A stretch of 64,000 bases of DNA, taken from Salvia splendens (taxonomy: Eukaryota > Streptophyta > Magnoliopsida > Lamiales > Lamiaceae). The stretch covers positions 32,585,322 to 32,649,321 of the forward strand of contig NC_056032.1 in NCBI RefSeq assembly GCF_004379255.2. Reading direction: 5' to 3'. The notes under the pieces are model-generated. The model had not been told where the DNA came from, searched no databases, and saw nothing but the letters and a program-made list of their open reading frames with translations. The translations under genes and the position numbers were made by a program. Positions 34,172 to 46,247 of this stretch are shown in pieces; position 1 is the first letter of the stretch; each line of letters opens with the position of its first letter.

Positions 34172-34536
34172 TAGTGAGGCAGGATCCCTTACCGACCGTA
34201 CGTGTTGCGTACGGGATAGTTCGAAGAGAATCGAACAACGACCAGATACTTGGAACTGGAGGTAGCCTTGCGAAGGAGGCAGCCGTCGCAGTCAGCCACC
34301 GAACACGGCCAATCGCCCGTGGAACCGACGATAGGAGGAGGATAAGAGCAAATTAACGTACTCACATTGTGGTGGTCGGAAACACATGAAAGAGGGATGT
34401 TTTCTCCTTGTTGGATACCCAGATTGGTGGGACGACATGAAAAAGGCAAGAGAAAAGTAAGAAGCAAAAGGTGGTTGTCTTATCAAGTGCAGAAGCGGAG
34501 TTCCGTGGGATCAGAAGTGGCATTACTGAGGTATTG

Positions 34537-34905
34537 TGGTTGTGAAGATTGCTCACAGGGATTGGATTTCCACCCAGTCAGAAGAGTCAACTATTTTGTG
34601 ACAACAAAGCTGCCATTAGCATCTCAGAAAATCCAGTTCAACATGATCGGACGAAGCACGTAGAGGTCGACCGACACTTTATCAAAGAGAAGATCAAAGG
34701 AGGAGTGATTGAACTTCCATTCGTACGATCAGAGGATCAGCTTGCCGATATTCTTACCAAAGCAGTCAGCCCAAAGATGTTCAAGGAAGTCTTGAGCAAG
34801 CTAAGCATCGGAGATGCTGTTGCTCAGCTTGAAGGGGAGTGTCAAACTTACCAAATGAAGAACATACCAAACAAGGAAAAGAGCATAGATGGAAAAGATT
34901 CATAA
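34537..34905 (+). pseudogene. copia RNase H C-terminal remnant
   Basis: This frame carries the end of a Ty1-copia RNase H: LFCDNKAAISISENPVQHDR, KHVEVDRHFIKEKI and QLADILTKAVSP. It is the only pol part left in the element and runs into the right LTR. Confidence 0.85.
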
Positions 34906-35096
34906 TTGATTTTTAGTTGATCTGTGATTGATACACACTAGAATAGATTATTCACTACAAGAAATAAGCTTGTATCGCCTTATAACTAGTGGACGAATGA
35001 CTACAATCAATATACAAGAATTACCCAATTCTCTCTATTTCAATAGCATTAAATGAGTGAGGAGTGGAGTCGAGTAGGAGGACATACACATAATTA

Positions 35097-35351
35097 CTCC
35101 CTCATTCTGGACTAAAATGACACATTTCTTAGCCGACACGAGATTTTAGGAGTTATTGGTTAAAGTGTTTAATTAGAGAGAGAAAAAGTTGGTGTAAGTA
35201 TTAAAGTAGAGAGATAAAGAAAGATGAATATTTTAATAGGAGTGAGAAAAAGTGGTTGAGTGTATTAATTAAAGAGACCAAAAAAGGAAATATATCATTT
35301 TAGTTGGGACAAACTAAAAAAAAAGTGTCCTCTTAAGCCGGACGGAGGGAG
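35097..35351. mobile_element. Stowaway-like MITE
   Basis: TA at 35095-35096 and 35352-35353. Ends CTCCCTCATTCTGGACTAAA and, on the minus strand, CTCCCTCCGTCCGGCTTAA. 255 bp. Confidence 0.85.
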
Positions 35352-35559
35352 TACTATTAAATCTTTTTTAAAACACTAGGATTATGTCTTTTTTAAATTT
35401 ACATGTCTAAAATAATTAAATCTTTTTGGAAACAAGCAACTACGGTTAAATTTAGGTATGTACTAAACATAAGTATGTCTATGCAGTCTGTTTTTTTTAC
35501 TTGAGCAGAGGAGTGACAAGTGACAACTGGCAATGAATTTGACACTTCCTAAGTTATCC

Positions 35560-35880
35560 TCGATGAAAAATATATCTGTCCCATTAAAAATAAAATATAT
35601 TTTTTAAAATTGTCTCATTAAAAATGAAATATTTTTTAAAGTAAAAACAACACTTTTACATTTTAATTTCTCTTATTTTATTCTTTCCTCGTTAATTTAA
35701 ATATATTTTTTTAAATTGTCTCATTAAAAATGAAATATTTTTTAAAATAAAAACAACACTTTTACATTTTAATTTCTCTTATTTTATTCTTTACTCATTA
35801 ATTTACAAAATAACAGTACATAAAACCATGTACTGGAAAACAAATATTTCATTTTTAATGAGACGGAATGAGTAGTTTCA
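35560..35880. repeat. Stowaway-like sequence with internal tandem duplication
   Basis: A segment of about 110 bases starting ATTGTCTCATTAAAAATGAA and containing AAAACAACACTTTTACATTT occurs twice in tandem (about 35618 and 35716). The right end, AATGAGACGGAATGAGTA, resembles a degenerate Stowaway terminus; the left is CTGTCCCATTAAAA. Confidence 0.6.
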
Positions 35881-36491
35881 TTTGTAAATGACATACCGCA
35901 TAATTCATAAAATATGAGAGAGAAACAAAAAATGGTGAAAATGTTTAGAAATGAAACTAACTTTAGTAGATGAACTAAAATCGTGTAGTATTGATTTGAT
36001 GTGCCAGGAGAGGCTATAGCAAAATTAATTTTGTGTAGATAATGTAGGGAGATAAAGTTAAACCTGAACAAAATAGATAGATGTGGTGCATATTTGATAG
36101 GGTAGATAATCCCTAAGCTATATCTATCCTACCAAAGAGAAACAAGATTGGAAACGGTTGCTTCAGACTTTTCTTTTTTCTTCACACAATAATGTCAATT
36201 TTGGATGCAAGTTATTGATATTAACGTTTTAAAATCAAGAAACATTCTAAAATTAACAACTTTTGACTGAGGTATTTAACCAGGGAAAAGAGAGAGAGAA
36301 AAAAAGTACTATACATGAAACGACTGCACATCAAATTTCCCTTCTTGGCTCGATCAGGCCAGATTCTCGAGCCATTAATTCGGCAGATTTTTACCAAATT
36401 TGTACTGGTCAATGATTTGGGGATCTAAATTGCTTGGAATAATGTGTGAAGTATATCAGGAAATTTTTTTTACAAATAAAGAAAAATATTA

Positions 36492-36692
36492 CTCCCTTCG
36501 TCCTATAATAAATGGCACACTTGGATATTGACACGAGATTTTAGATGATGTTAATTTGTGTGTTAGATGGAGAAAGAAAATATTATATTTATATTAATGT
36601 GAGAGAGAACTTATTCCAAAAAAGGAAATGTGACATCTTTTATGGGATAAACTAAAAAAGAAAGTGTGACATTTATTATGGGACGGAGGGAG
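36492..36692. mobile_element. Stowaway MITE
   Basis: TA at 36490-36491 and 36693-36694. Ends CTCCCTTCGTCCTATAATAA and, on the minus strand, CTCCCTCCGTCCCATAATAA. 201 bp. A second, degenerate relative follows at about 36713-36913. Confidence 0.9.
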
Positions 36693-37230
36693 TATTTGAT
36701 TTCATGTAAAGTTACTCACTTCATCCATATAAATAATCTCATTTTGTGAAGCACACCTGTTTTAATATGTATTTGTAAAATAAAAGAAAGAGAGAGAAAA
36801 GTTTAAGGATAAAATTAAATAATTATAGTTTTTATAAATAGGAGTAGAACTGAGGCTAACATTGGTAAATAAACTAAAATAAAAAAAATAGACTATTTTT
36901 CACAAAAATGAAGTATGTATATATAAATGCCCAAGGTTTCATTTTATTTTTTTAACTAGTGAGATTCAATCAAGTACCTTTATTGATTGGGTAACTCTTT
37001 TCAGCAATAACTCAAATTATGTAAAATTTTCATGTTTTTAACGGCTTAAGTTAATAATTTGCAATTATTAATTCGCGTTCATATATGGAAGTAGCATATA
37101 ATTATACTTTTTTTTATATATATTATTTAAGATAATTATTTGGTTAAGCAAGGTTCAATAGTGCACTACTATAATTAGGAATTGACCAAATACTCATACA
37201 TTGTACAAACTAATGAAATAAAGAAATAAG

Positions 37231-40200
37231 TCAAATGTTGATATTTACATGACTTTTCCGAAGCCACAACTCATACATAACCATATAAAACGCATCATAA
37301 TCAACCGGCACACTATGCCACTGAAAATGCTTCTGGACTCTCACAACATTCTCTTGCAACCTCAAATACTCACCTGATCCAACCATTTCTAAAAGCACCC
37401 TTTTCATGATCGTAATGTCTGAAGCCGACAAAACAACCGAGAAACTCTCCCAATTCAAGATGTCTGCATATGGAAGATCATAGTGGTCTGCTAAAACTAC
37501 AGGCACACACCCATAATACAATGCATCCCCTATTCGAGCTGTGTTCACTTCAAATCCTTTAGCATGAATGCAGAACTTGCTCCTCAAGAGCGACTCTGAG
37601 TAGGGCGTCTTGAGCCGGGCACGGTGGACCGAGATCTCAGAATCGTTCCCCCACGTCTTCACCAGAGACTCTCGGACTCTCGAGTTCATTGCTCCAGCGT
37701 AGAAGGCTAGATTCCGCCTGCAGTGAGTCAGAAGTTCGAGTTGAAATTTTGGTTTGTGCCACATCATGCAAGATTTGAACGACAAATCATGAAATTTAAA
37801 AAAATTTCAATCGTCTCATTTAACCAAATTTGTGCAACTACTTTTAGTTTTTAAGCTCAAAACGACATCGTTTAGTCTTCCACATCATCACATTAATACA
37901 CATTCACGTCTCTATATATTGACAACACTGTAATTCACCAATTTATAATCGAACTTGTCCCTAAATAAGTTATCATGATGAAAGTTGAGAAAATTTTAAA
38001 ACTTTGTGATTTATCATTCAGCATTAAAAAGTGCAAAATAAATCAGAATTTGACCAAACTTCGTAATTTTATAGACAAATAGTGACCCATAAAATTTTAA
38101 CAAATTAAGGCGAGTTCCATCGTTGGTGATTTTATTAAATACTACTATCTTGTTCTTTTCTGCATATTGGGTGGTATATTTGACTAGGCTTACTAGTAAA
38201 ATATGAACTTGGAATGTTCACAAAATGAAGCTAAACATATTGTATTACGAGACCTAGTCAAATTTTCGACATCAAAATTTAATGCGGGATAAAAGTAAAC
38301 AAAATTCAATATTTTAAAATAAAACTTAGTAGACCAAAAGAAAACGTAAGTCATAAATGAGTATTATTAAGCCATAAGAATATAGTAATACCTATGTGAT
38401 GGTGGGCGTGTTGGGCGTGGGCCTTTCCTAGGCCAAATTTGCGGTATGGATGCATCTTTGTGGGAGACGTAGCCCGCCAAGAAGTAGCTCGACGAGCACA
38501 CCACTTGAATCGCGTTTAATTTAACTTGGACCGCTTTTTCCATTGCGGTCCGCCCCACCGAATGGCAGGCGACGTAGAAATGATCTGCGCCGCCTGTCCT
38601 GTTCCAGAAGGGGTAGGTTTGACTAATGTCTCGAATGTAGTTCTTGACATAGGTTTTAATCCCACCAACGCCCACTCTCTTGTCGTGCCGAAGGCTGGCT
38701 ATGGAGAAGGGGAGGTAGAAGAGGTCCGCTTCAGAAGGGTCATTTGTGAGAAAATGGCTCTTGAAGAGGGCTTTCTTGAAATAGCTCTCGCTTGCGTAGT
38801 TGCCGCCTGGCTCAGAATCCTCCGGGAGCAACACGTTTGCGAACGCCTCGTTCTTGCTATGTGGATATGCGTATATCTTCATTCTCTTCTTCATTCTCGC
38901 GTACTCTTCTGTGAATAGAGCCCTATCGTGGAATGCATCGTAAATTTTATCGTCGTTATGCGATCCTATATACACCGGAAACAATGACTTATGTTGTTGT
39001 ATTTTATAAAATACTAGTGTTATTATATCTCATGTTTCTAATAGTATGATTTTTCATTGAATATGAATGAAATAAAATGATACTACAATTTTTAGGACCA
39101 TAATGTGGTATATAGGTAAGTGCACAATTAGGGGTGGCAAATCGTGCGTGTCGGGTCGTTATCGTGTCGACACGATAACGACACGAACACGATAACAACA
39201 AACACGACCCGTTAAGAAAACCTCAAACACGAACACGGACACGACCCGCTACCCTCAGACACGAACACGACACGAACCCATTAACGACACGAACCACTTC
39301 GGGTCAACACGATACGATAACAACACGTACATGAGATGACACGATAACGACTCGATAACAACACGACCTGATAACGGTTAAACCTATTAAAAACATCCAA
39401 TTGCTAATTAAAAAATATCAAAGTTCTGAGCAAAATTTAACAAAAATCCAACAAAAATCCAACAAAATTTAACAAAAATGAAAATAATAAGAATTAATAA
39501 TATTATAATATTATTTCTTAACGGATAACACGAACCCGACACGAACACGACACGAAATTTTCGTGTCCTTAACAGGTTGACCCGATAAGGACACGAACCC
39601 AATAAGCTCTGAGCCAAACTCATTAATTTCGTGCCGGTTCGTGTCGTGTCAAAAATTGTCAGCCCTATGCACAATACTCCAATAATAACTGATTTAAATT
39701 AATAATTGTAACGTCTATATATATATATATATACATACTATAATGCATGTCTTGACCACAAGCGCAGCAGCCTGATTTTGACGTACACGTGAATGATATG
39801 TACGTAGCAAAATGAAAGAAGAAAATTCAAAGAGGAATAAAAAACGACAGAAATTTAAGTTCCAACTTGTACCAATTACTATGACGTACGCATCAAAGAA
39901 GAATGAAAAACGTTCAACAATTTATCATATTGCCATCTTCAATGACAGCTAAGCAATTAGAAATAAGGTAAAAATGAATTAATATTGAATTAACTACTAG
40001 CAATTCTTACCAACTGATTCATGATTCCTTTTTTCCGTTGGCAATGGTGTTTTCGACGCCGCGGTGACTTCCTTCTCCGGAAGAACAGCGTTCACTTGCA
40101 GATCGAGTGCTTGAGAGATGAAAGGGTGGTTGTGCAGGTGCGGCTGTTGAAGAGGTAGGATAGCTTTAGGAGGGTGAATTAGGTCTTCTTGGTGATGAAT

Positions 40201-40329
40201 ATTGTCAAGTTTTATGCTTGAAAATGAGTATAAAAAGAAGCAAACCGAGGTGGTTATGAGCAGAAAGAAGAGGCCTTGGAGTGAAGACGGCGGCGGTGAG
40301 CTTAGGAAGCTAGCGGCGGAGGCTGCCAT
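37231..40329 (-). CDS. GT47 exostosin-type glycosyltransferase (gene B)
   Basis: Three exons on the minus strand: 40329-40011, 38965-38392 and 37717-37231. They have GT-AG borders and matching phases and give 459 residues, normal for the family. Residues about 19-39 (GLFFLLITTSVCFFLYSF) are a single signal-anchor, giving the type II Golgi topology of plant GT47 enzymes. The exostosin domain follows from about residue 110: MKIYAYPHSKNEAFANVLLP, EPGGNYASESYFKK, GADHFYVACHSVGRTAMEKA, SKFCIHAKGFEVNTARIGDA and LYYGCVPVVLADHYDLPY. The product should transfer a sugar to a wall polysaccharide or proteoglycan; the donor is not readable. Intron 1 (about 1 kb) contains a 539-bp hAT MITE. Gene A, 5 kb away on the same strand, is a broken paralog, so the two are a tandem duplication. 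No break was seen in gene B. Confidence 0.88.
39129..39667. mobile_element. hAT-type MITE, copy 2 (in intron of gene B)
   Basis: Ends TAGGGGTGGCAA and, on the minus strand, TAGGGCTGACAA. A perfect 8-bp duplication TGCACAAT lies at 39121-39128 and 39668-39675. It is nearly the same sequence as 21309-21840 but has an extra internal block of about 90 bases (near 39395-39480, with repeated AACAAAAATCC) and fewer ACACGA units. Confidence 0.95.
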
Positions 40330-40387
40330 GCCTTGTAGTAAAGAGAGCTTTTTAGAAGGAATATTTGATGATGAGAGAAGAGAGTGA

Positions 40388-41658
40388 GTGTATGGAATAT
40401 TAATGCAGGTTTGGTGATAAAAAAAAAAAACAATGCCAATTTGATATTCACCTTTTATGCTTGTTTGATTAAGTTGGTGTTTGGCTTCTTTAAATTTGTT
40501 TCAAAGTATTTGTTGGGATTTAGAAAAGTAAACAATATTCTTTGGTTAGATGGTAGTTGTATAATCGAGTAATTAATTTCATTAAAGATTATAAATATAC
40601 GTTAAGTACGGGTAATTAAGTTTTTGTTTAAACTCAATCAAGACTCAGGAAAAATATAAGATTATTCTACTAAGTAATCAAACTTGACAATACTTGAATA
40701 TATATTAGTCAATATTACAATTAATGCGAGGAGTTTAGGCAAAACGTACACGTAAGCCTGAAAGTAACATACTTCAATCGAAAACGGAGGTGTGGAAGTG
40801 GTATAGGCAAGTTTGAAAATTATTAATAATATTTAGGCATGAAATTTGATGTAAAAGCTGATATTAGAGGACCTAGATTTATGCTCTAAACTATTTTTAT
40901 TTGTAGTATGATATAGGCTCGATGCTTTAAAACAAAAAGAAACAGTTTCGATGATGATTAATTAGGGTGATGTGACTAGGTTAATTGATATCTTCAATGT
41001 GACATCTCTCCTAACATGATGGTTACAAGGCTCTAAAAAACAAGATAAGAAAATCCCAATTTCAGAAAAAGAATAATATTACCAGTACTAGATTATTTAT
41101 CCTCTAATTGTGGTTTAAATATAAGTAAAACGATGAATAGTTTTAAAGGTAAACTTTTTGACATCATATCTTGAAAAGTCATGAAAGAAGGGTTTTCTAT
41201 TTATTCTGATTTACCATTTTACCCTCAAACCGATTGTAGGATCGGATGTACATTTTTTTTATTGGACCGCTACGATCATATAAATTGGTATGCGCAAGCA
41301 CTCATAGTTATCACTGAATATATGCAACATGTTGCTAATATCGCATAATCAGACAATAAGTATGACGTGGTCACGTGACATAACGTAGAGAGGTTACGGA
41401 TGCAGATAATGAGTTACGAGGGGCAATTTGGTCAATTACATTTGTTGAGACTTCTTAGACTTTTAATCTTATGAAGGGATGATATTCTTCGTTCTTGAAA
41501 TGAGGGACTTATAAATTTGTTTGTACAGAAAATAATTCTTCTTATTATATGCTTTGAAGTTGAGGTAAATAATTTTTAAAAATCCATTGAAATCCGTATG
41601 TGTGTGTTTTAGACGTTTTGATTTTTGTCTTTTATTTTACAATTATTTTTAAAAACTA
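40388..41658. other. Intergenic region upstream of gene B
   Basis: AT-rich and probably includes the promoter of glycosyltransferase gene B. No other gene or element end was recognised. Confidence 0.5.
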
Positions 41659-42278
41659 CTCTATCTGTTCCAGTGGCGGAGGGAATTCAGGACAAGGGGG
41701 GACGATGGTACCCCCAATTTTTTTTTACTACTAGGATTATATATATAATTTATTAGTAATGTATTTTACAAAAATTTCCAAAAGATAGCTATGAATATTG
41801 AAGGAAGATTCATCTAAATCTAAGGAAATAAATCAGAATATAAGGTTTGAGATAAAATTTAAATTAAAAAATTAAACCCTAATTAAAATCTAAAAAAAAC
41901 CTCCTTCCGTCAATCGCCAGACCAAGTCTCTAGTTTGTAATCATCCACCTTCCCTTCCCTTCCCATCCGGTGATCAGCAGCCTACAGGAGCAGAGTCGTG
42001 CTCGGCGCTCCGTCAACTGCAGAACATTCAATCCAGCCATCCAGCCTCAGTCAGAGCCTCCAGGTTTGTTTCTTGATTTCTATGAGTATTAAAAGCTTTA
42101 TTGCAGTGCTGCTAATTTGCTATGTTGTTAAAACTTTAATTTAATGTTTGTTTAATTTATCATTCTAGTTATAATTGTAGCCGTAGGCTTGTAGTTGGGA
42201 ATTGTGAAAGCGTGAGTTTTACACTTTTATATAGTTTCAGTTATCTATAAGCTGCAAAATACCCTCTCTAGCTAGATA

Positions 42279-42480
42279 CTCCATCCGTCCCATTAAATAT
42301 GCAACATTTGCTTTTCGGCACGGGATTTTATGTAGTGTTGTTTTGTGAGTGAATAAAGAGAGAGTAAAGTAAGAGAGAAGAAAAGGTAGAGAGAGTATTG
42401 TTTCTATTTTTAGAAACGTTTCATTTTTAATGGGACATACCAAAAAGGAAAACGTTTCATTTCTAATGGGACAGAGGGAG
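42279..42480. mobile_element. Stowaway MITE inside hAT
   Basis: TA at 42277-42278 and 42481-42482. Ends CTCCATCCGTCCCATTAAAT and, on the minus strand, CTCCCTCTGTCCCATTAGAA. 202 bp. It lies in the 5' untranslated part of the hAT element, between its left end and the transposase start. Confidence 0.95.
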
Positions 42481-42568
42481 TATAAGTTTGTATATTTTTA
42501 ATGTTTTTGCAGAAAGTATAATTAAAAAGAATGAAGAAACAATCTGATCTTCGAAAAGAGATAGTATA

Positions 42569-44781
42569 ATGAAATATCCTCCAAATGAGCGAGATGCAGT
42601 TAGGAGAGCATATATTCTTAAAAAGCCTTGTCAACCAAGATCTCACAACTTTCCTAGAAAAAAAATTGGAGGACGTCGATTTATGCCTTATTGATTCGAT
42701 ACGTGGGATTGGCTTGAATGTAGCATAACAAAAGATGCTGCATTTTGTTTTGTTTGCTACTTGTTAAAGAATGGAGTTGGACTTACTGCGGGGGGAGATG
42801 CATTTGTGAACAAAGGATTTAAGTCGTGGAATAAGCCGGACAGATTTACGAAGCATATTGGTGGAGTAAAAAGTGCTCACAATCTTGCTTATGAGAAATA
42901 TGTGAATTTAAGAGATGGCAAAAAAGTCTATTCTTGTTTCTCTTGATAATGCCACCGAGGTGACCATAAAAGAATATGACATTCGCTTGAAGGCTTCAAT
43001 TTCATGTTTGCGCTATCTACTGTGGCAAGGTTTGGGCTTTCGTGGACATAGAGAAAATAGTGAATCCCTTAACAGAGGAAATTTTCTTGAACTTTGGAAA
43101 TGGTTACGGACACATAATGAAGTTGTTTCAAAAGTGACTTTGGAAAATGCTCCTGGAAATTGTCCATTGATATCTCCAACTATTCAAAAGGATATTATCA
43201 ATTGTTGTGCTAAAGAAACAACTAAGCGAATTGTGGAAGAACTTGGTGTTGACTATTTTGCTATATTAGCTGACGAATCAAGTGATGTGTCCCAAAAGGA
43301 ACAATTATCTCTTTGCCTACGCTATGTTCAAAGAAAAACGGGACAGGTAGTGGAAAGATTCATTGGTCTTGTTCATGTTGGTGATACCACAGCTTTATCT
43401 CTTAGAAGTGCAATCATATCATTGCTTATTAAACATTCATTGAGTCCATCTAAGATTCGAAGACAAGGATATGATGGGGCTAGTAACATGAAGGATGAAA
43501 AACATGGATTGAAGACTTTGATTATGGAAGATACTCCAAGTGCTTACTACGTCCACTGCTTCGCCCACCAACTTCAACTGACTCTTGTAGCCATTGCAAA
43601 AAAGAACGATGAATGTGCTTGGCTTTTTGATACGATTGCAAATTTATTAAATGTTGTAGGTGTTTCTTGCAAGAGACGAGAATTGATTCGTGAAATTCAA
43701 GCACAAAAACTTGCTCAAGCCTTGGAAATTGACGAACTTGAAACGGGGTCTGGGTTAAATCAAGAACTTGGTTTGAAGAGGCCCGGGGACACTCGTTGGA
43801 GTTCTCACTACAAGACTCTTTTAAATGTCATGGACCTATTTTCTACAATTGTTAAGGTTCTTATGATTATTGGAAAGAATGGCTCTAAATCGGATGATAA
43901 GTGCAAAGCTCAAGACATTTTGTACTCAATGGAGTCATTTGACTTTGTTTTTATGACACAACTAATGACTACTATATTTGGGTACACTAACAATTTGTGT
44001 CTTGCTTTGCAAAGAATGGATCAAGATATAATTAATGCTATGAGGCTTGTCTCTTTAACCAAAAGTCAACTACAAAAAACGAGGGAGGATGGATGGGAGA
44101 TTCACTTGAACAAGGTAATCTCATTTTGCAATAATCATGGCATTGTTGTTCCAGATTTGGAAGCTTGTTATATGCCTCATGGAAGATCAAAGCGTTTTGT
44201 TCAACAAGTTTCCTATCATCGTCATTTTCGCATTGATGTATTTATAGAGGTAATTGATTTATTACTTCAAGAATTTGACAATCGATTTGATGAAGTCCAT
44301 ATGGAGTTGATTAGATGCATGGCTTGCTTCAGTCCTAGAGATGGCTTCTCTTCTTTTGACAAAGAAAGTGTACTCAAACTTGCAACATTTTATCCTTTTG
44401 ATTTTTCAAGCATTGATTTGAGGTCTCTTGATTGTCAACTTGATATATTCATGGAGGATATGAGAAGAGATAATGACTTTCAGAATTTGCAATATCTTAG
44501 TTCTCTTTCAATGAAGCTTGTTGTAACAAAGAGGGATGTGGCTTACCCCTTTGTCTTTTTGCTTATCAAGTTGGTTTTGATTCTTCCGGTTGCTACTGCA
44601 AGTGTAGAGAGTATTTTCTGGAATGACGTTTGTGAAGAATAAGTTGCGAAATAGAATTGGTGATAAACCTTTGAATGATTGTTTGGTAGCTTTCATTGAG
44701 AAAGAAATATTTCTACAAGTCTCTGATGATGATATAGTCCATCGCTTTGAGGAAATGAAGACTCGTAGAAAAATAAATTAG
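42569..44781 (+). pseudogene. hAT transposase, ZMYM1-like, three lesions
   Basis: Coding begins at the ATG at 42569 (MKYPPNERDAVRRAYILKKP). The TTF-type zinc finger region follows (DWLECSITKDAAFCFVCYLL). A TGA at 42692-42694 replaces the Trp of the PYWFD motif. A frameshift near 42915-42930 then moves into the main frame, 42915-44642, with the RNase H-like core (ILADESSDVSQKEQLSLCLR, RQGYDGASNM, YYVHCFAHQLQLTL, PGDTRWSSHYKTLL). A second frameshift near 44620 separates the hAT C-terminal dimerisation block (LPVATASVES, then MTFVKNKLRN and IGDKPLNDCLVAFIEKE), which stops at 44781. The intact family protein has about 750 residues; almost all of it is recognisable here, so decay is recent. It cannot make a full protein. 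Confidence 0.9.
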
Positions 44782-45019
44782 ATGTTATGTTTAGTTTTTA
44801 GTTAATTTTGTTTTAAAATACACGAGTTCAAAATTGAATAATATTTCAAATATTATTTTACCGTTATTTTCTATTTTTTTTTAAGCGTTATGTAATTATT
44901 TAACATACGACTCGTACCCCCAGATGACAAATCCTGGATCCGCCACTGATCTGTTCCACTCTAAGTGGAACATTTCTATTCCGTCACGAGATTTTATGTA
45001 GTGTTATTTTGTGAGTTAA

Positions 45020-46247
45020 AAGCATCCACAGTGGGGCGCCCTAAAGCCCGCCCTATGCACCGCCACGTCAGCATTTTATCCTCCTCCCCTTCCACCTGCA
45101 GTGGGGCGCCCTAAGGCACGCCCTAAGCATTTTACTATTGTTTTGTTAATTAATTTAAATGTTTTCAAATATATAAATGCAAACTTAGAAAAACACAACG
45201 ATTAACTAAGAACGGCAAAAAATTCATTGACTATAAAAAAAAAGTTACACGGGTTAGAAATAAAAAAAATTGACTATCCTACAAAAGCCCCAACTTCCGG
45301 CTCAACTCATCGATCAACCTCTAGAGGAATTTGGCTCTGGCCCGATCCGTACACTTCATAAGGGCGTTGTGCGTATCCAACAACGTCCGTGCCATCGAGG
45401 CCGTTGCCAAATCCGAGTAGCCAAGTGTCGCCGGGGTCGGGGTAGGGGTCGGGATTGGCTATGGGGGGCGGCGGCCGAGGAGGATGTCGTTTTCGCCTTC
45501 CCCTTGTTCTTCGCAGCCTTAACGCCTATGGGACGCCGCCGGGAGGACATCGGTGTGCCGGAAGTCTCTTCCCCCGTGCACGTCTGGTTGAGGTCCACCG
45601 GACGAGTTCCGCTTTCGCTGGTCGTGTAACCACCAGTGTCGGTGGTCTTCATCCTCTTCACCGCACCGGTGTGCAGATTCCCGCCTTGGAACTTCTGCTT
45701 GTCCCTCAAGAGCGCCCAGATGTTGAAATGCTTGAAGTCGCCGTACATGGACTGGTATGACAACAACGCTCTATCGCGCACATCGCTCAAGCTCTCGCCG
45801 CTTCCCTGATCCCTCGAGCACTTCTCGTACTCCGCCGCGAACAGGTTGACTTGCTTCTTCACCTGATCCCATTGCTTGCGGAGCTGTTCCCGTTGGCGCT
45901 TGTACGCGCTCGGCGGCTTCGCCTCATTGTAGCGCTCAGCGATGCGCTCCCAGTACGCGAGCTGCCTTTTGTTGTTCGCGAATATCGGGTCCTCCGTTAT
46001 ATCCACCCAACACCTCGCCAAGACGAGGGTTTCATCCGACTGGTAGTTCGTACGGCCGGGGGTGTACTCTTCACAAGTTGTCGGAGGTGGCAACTTGTGC
46101 GCCCGGTGCCATATCGTCCGCGCTTCGTCCGCGGACTAAGCGTCGGGCGCGGACGACGCATCATCCGTCGTCCGCGAAGCCACAGTGATGGACGATAGCG
46201 CGCCCGATACATCGGGCGCGCTATCATCCGCCCCCTTGTGGATGGCC
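45020..46247 (-). mobile_element. Harbinger element carrying only ORF1 (copy 3)
   Basis: Ends AAGCATCCACAGTGGGGCG and, on the minus strand, GGCCATCCACAAGGGGGCG. TAA lies at 45017-45019 and 46248-46250. 1.23 kb. It is inserted in the middle of the Stowaway that also took the hAT. A GTGGGGCGCCCTAA motif is repeated near the left end (45031 and 45101). Confidence 0.85.
45356..46093 (-). pseudogene. Harbinger ORF1, SANT/Myb-like, truncated
   Basis: The minus-strand frame begins without its own ATG (TTG at 46093), and the usual Pro/Gly-rich N-terminus is missing. The SANT/trihelix-like domain is clear: ETLVLARCWVDITEDPIFAN, YWERIAERYNEAKP, LRKQWDQVKKQVNLFAAEYE, then FKHFNIWALLRDKQKF and the RRPIGVKAAKNKGKA block. 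Near 45460 the frame shifts; the natural C-terminus (MARTLLDTHNALMK) lies in the other frame, ending at about 45322. So it is a 5'-deleted, frameshifted relative of the ORFs at 17229 and 27273. Confidence 0.8.

Larger units (their letters stand above)
33162..35045 (+). mobile_element. Non-autonomous Ty1-copia element
   Basis: LTRs of 206 bp at 33162-33367 and 34840-35045, with about a dozen differences by eye. The 5-bp target duplication GCATT lies at 33157-33161 and 35046-35050. A TGGTATCA primer-binding site (initiator Met tRNA type) follows the first LTR and a GAAGGGGAG polypurine tract precedes the second. Only about 1.5 kb remains inside: the gag start and the RNase H end, with protease, integrase and most of reverse transcriptase deleted. 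It sits 70 bases upstream of the candidate first exon of glycosyltransferase gene A. Confidence 0.9.
41671..44948 (+). mobile_element. hAT element, complete ends
   Basis: Ends CAGTGGCGGAGGGAATTC and, on the minus strand, CAGTGGCGGATCCAGGATT. A perfect 8-bp duplication ATCTGTTC lies at 41663-41670 and 44949-44956. It is 3.28 kb long with one broken transposase gene of the TTF-zinc-finger (ZMYM1-like) type. Confidence 0.95.
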
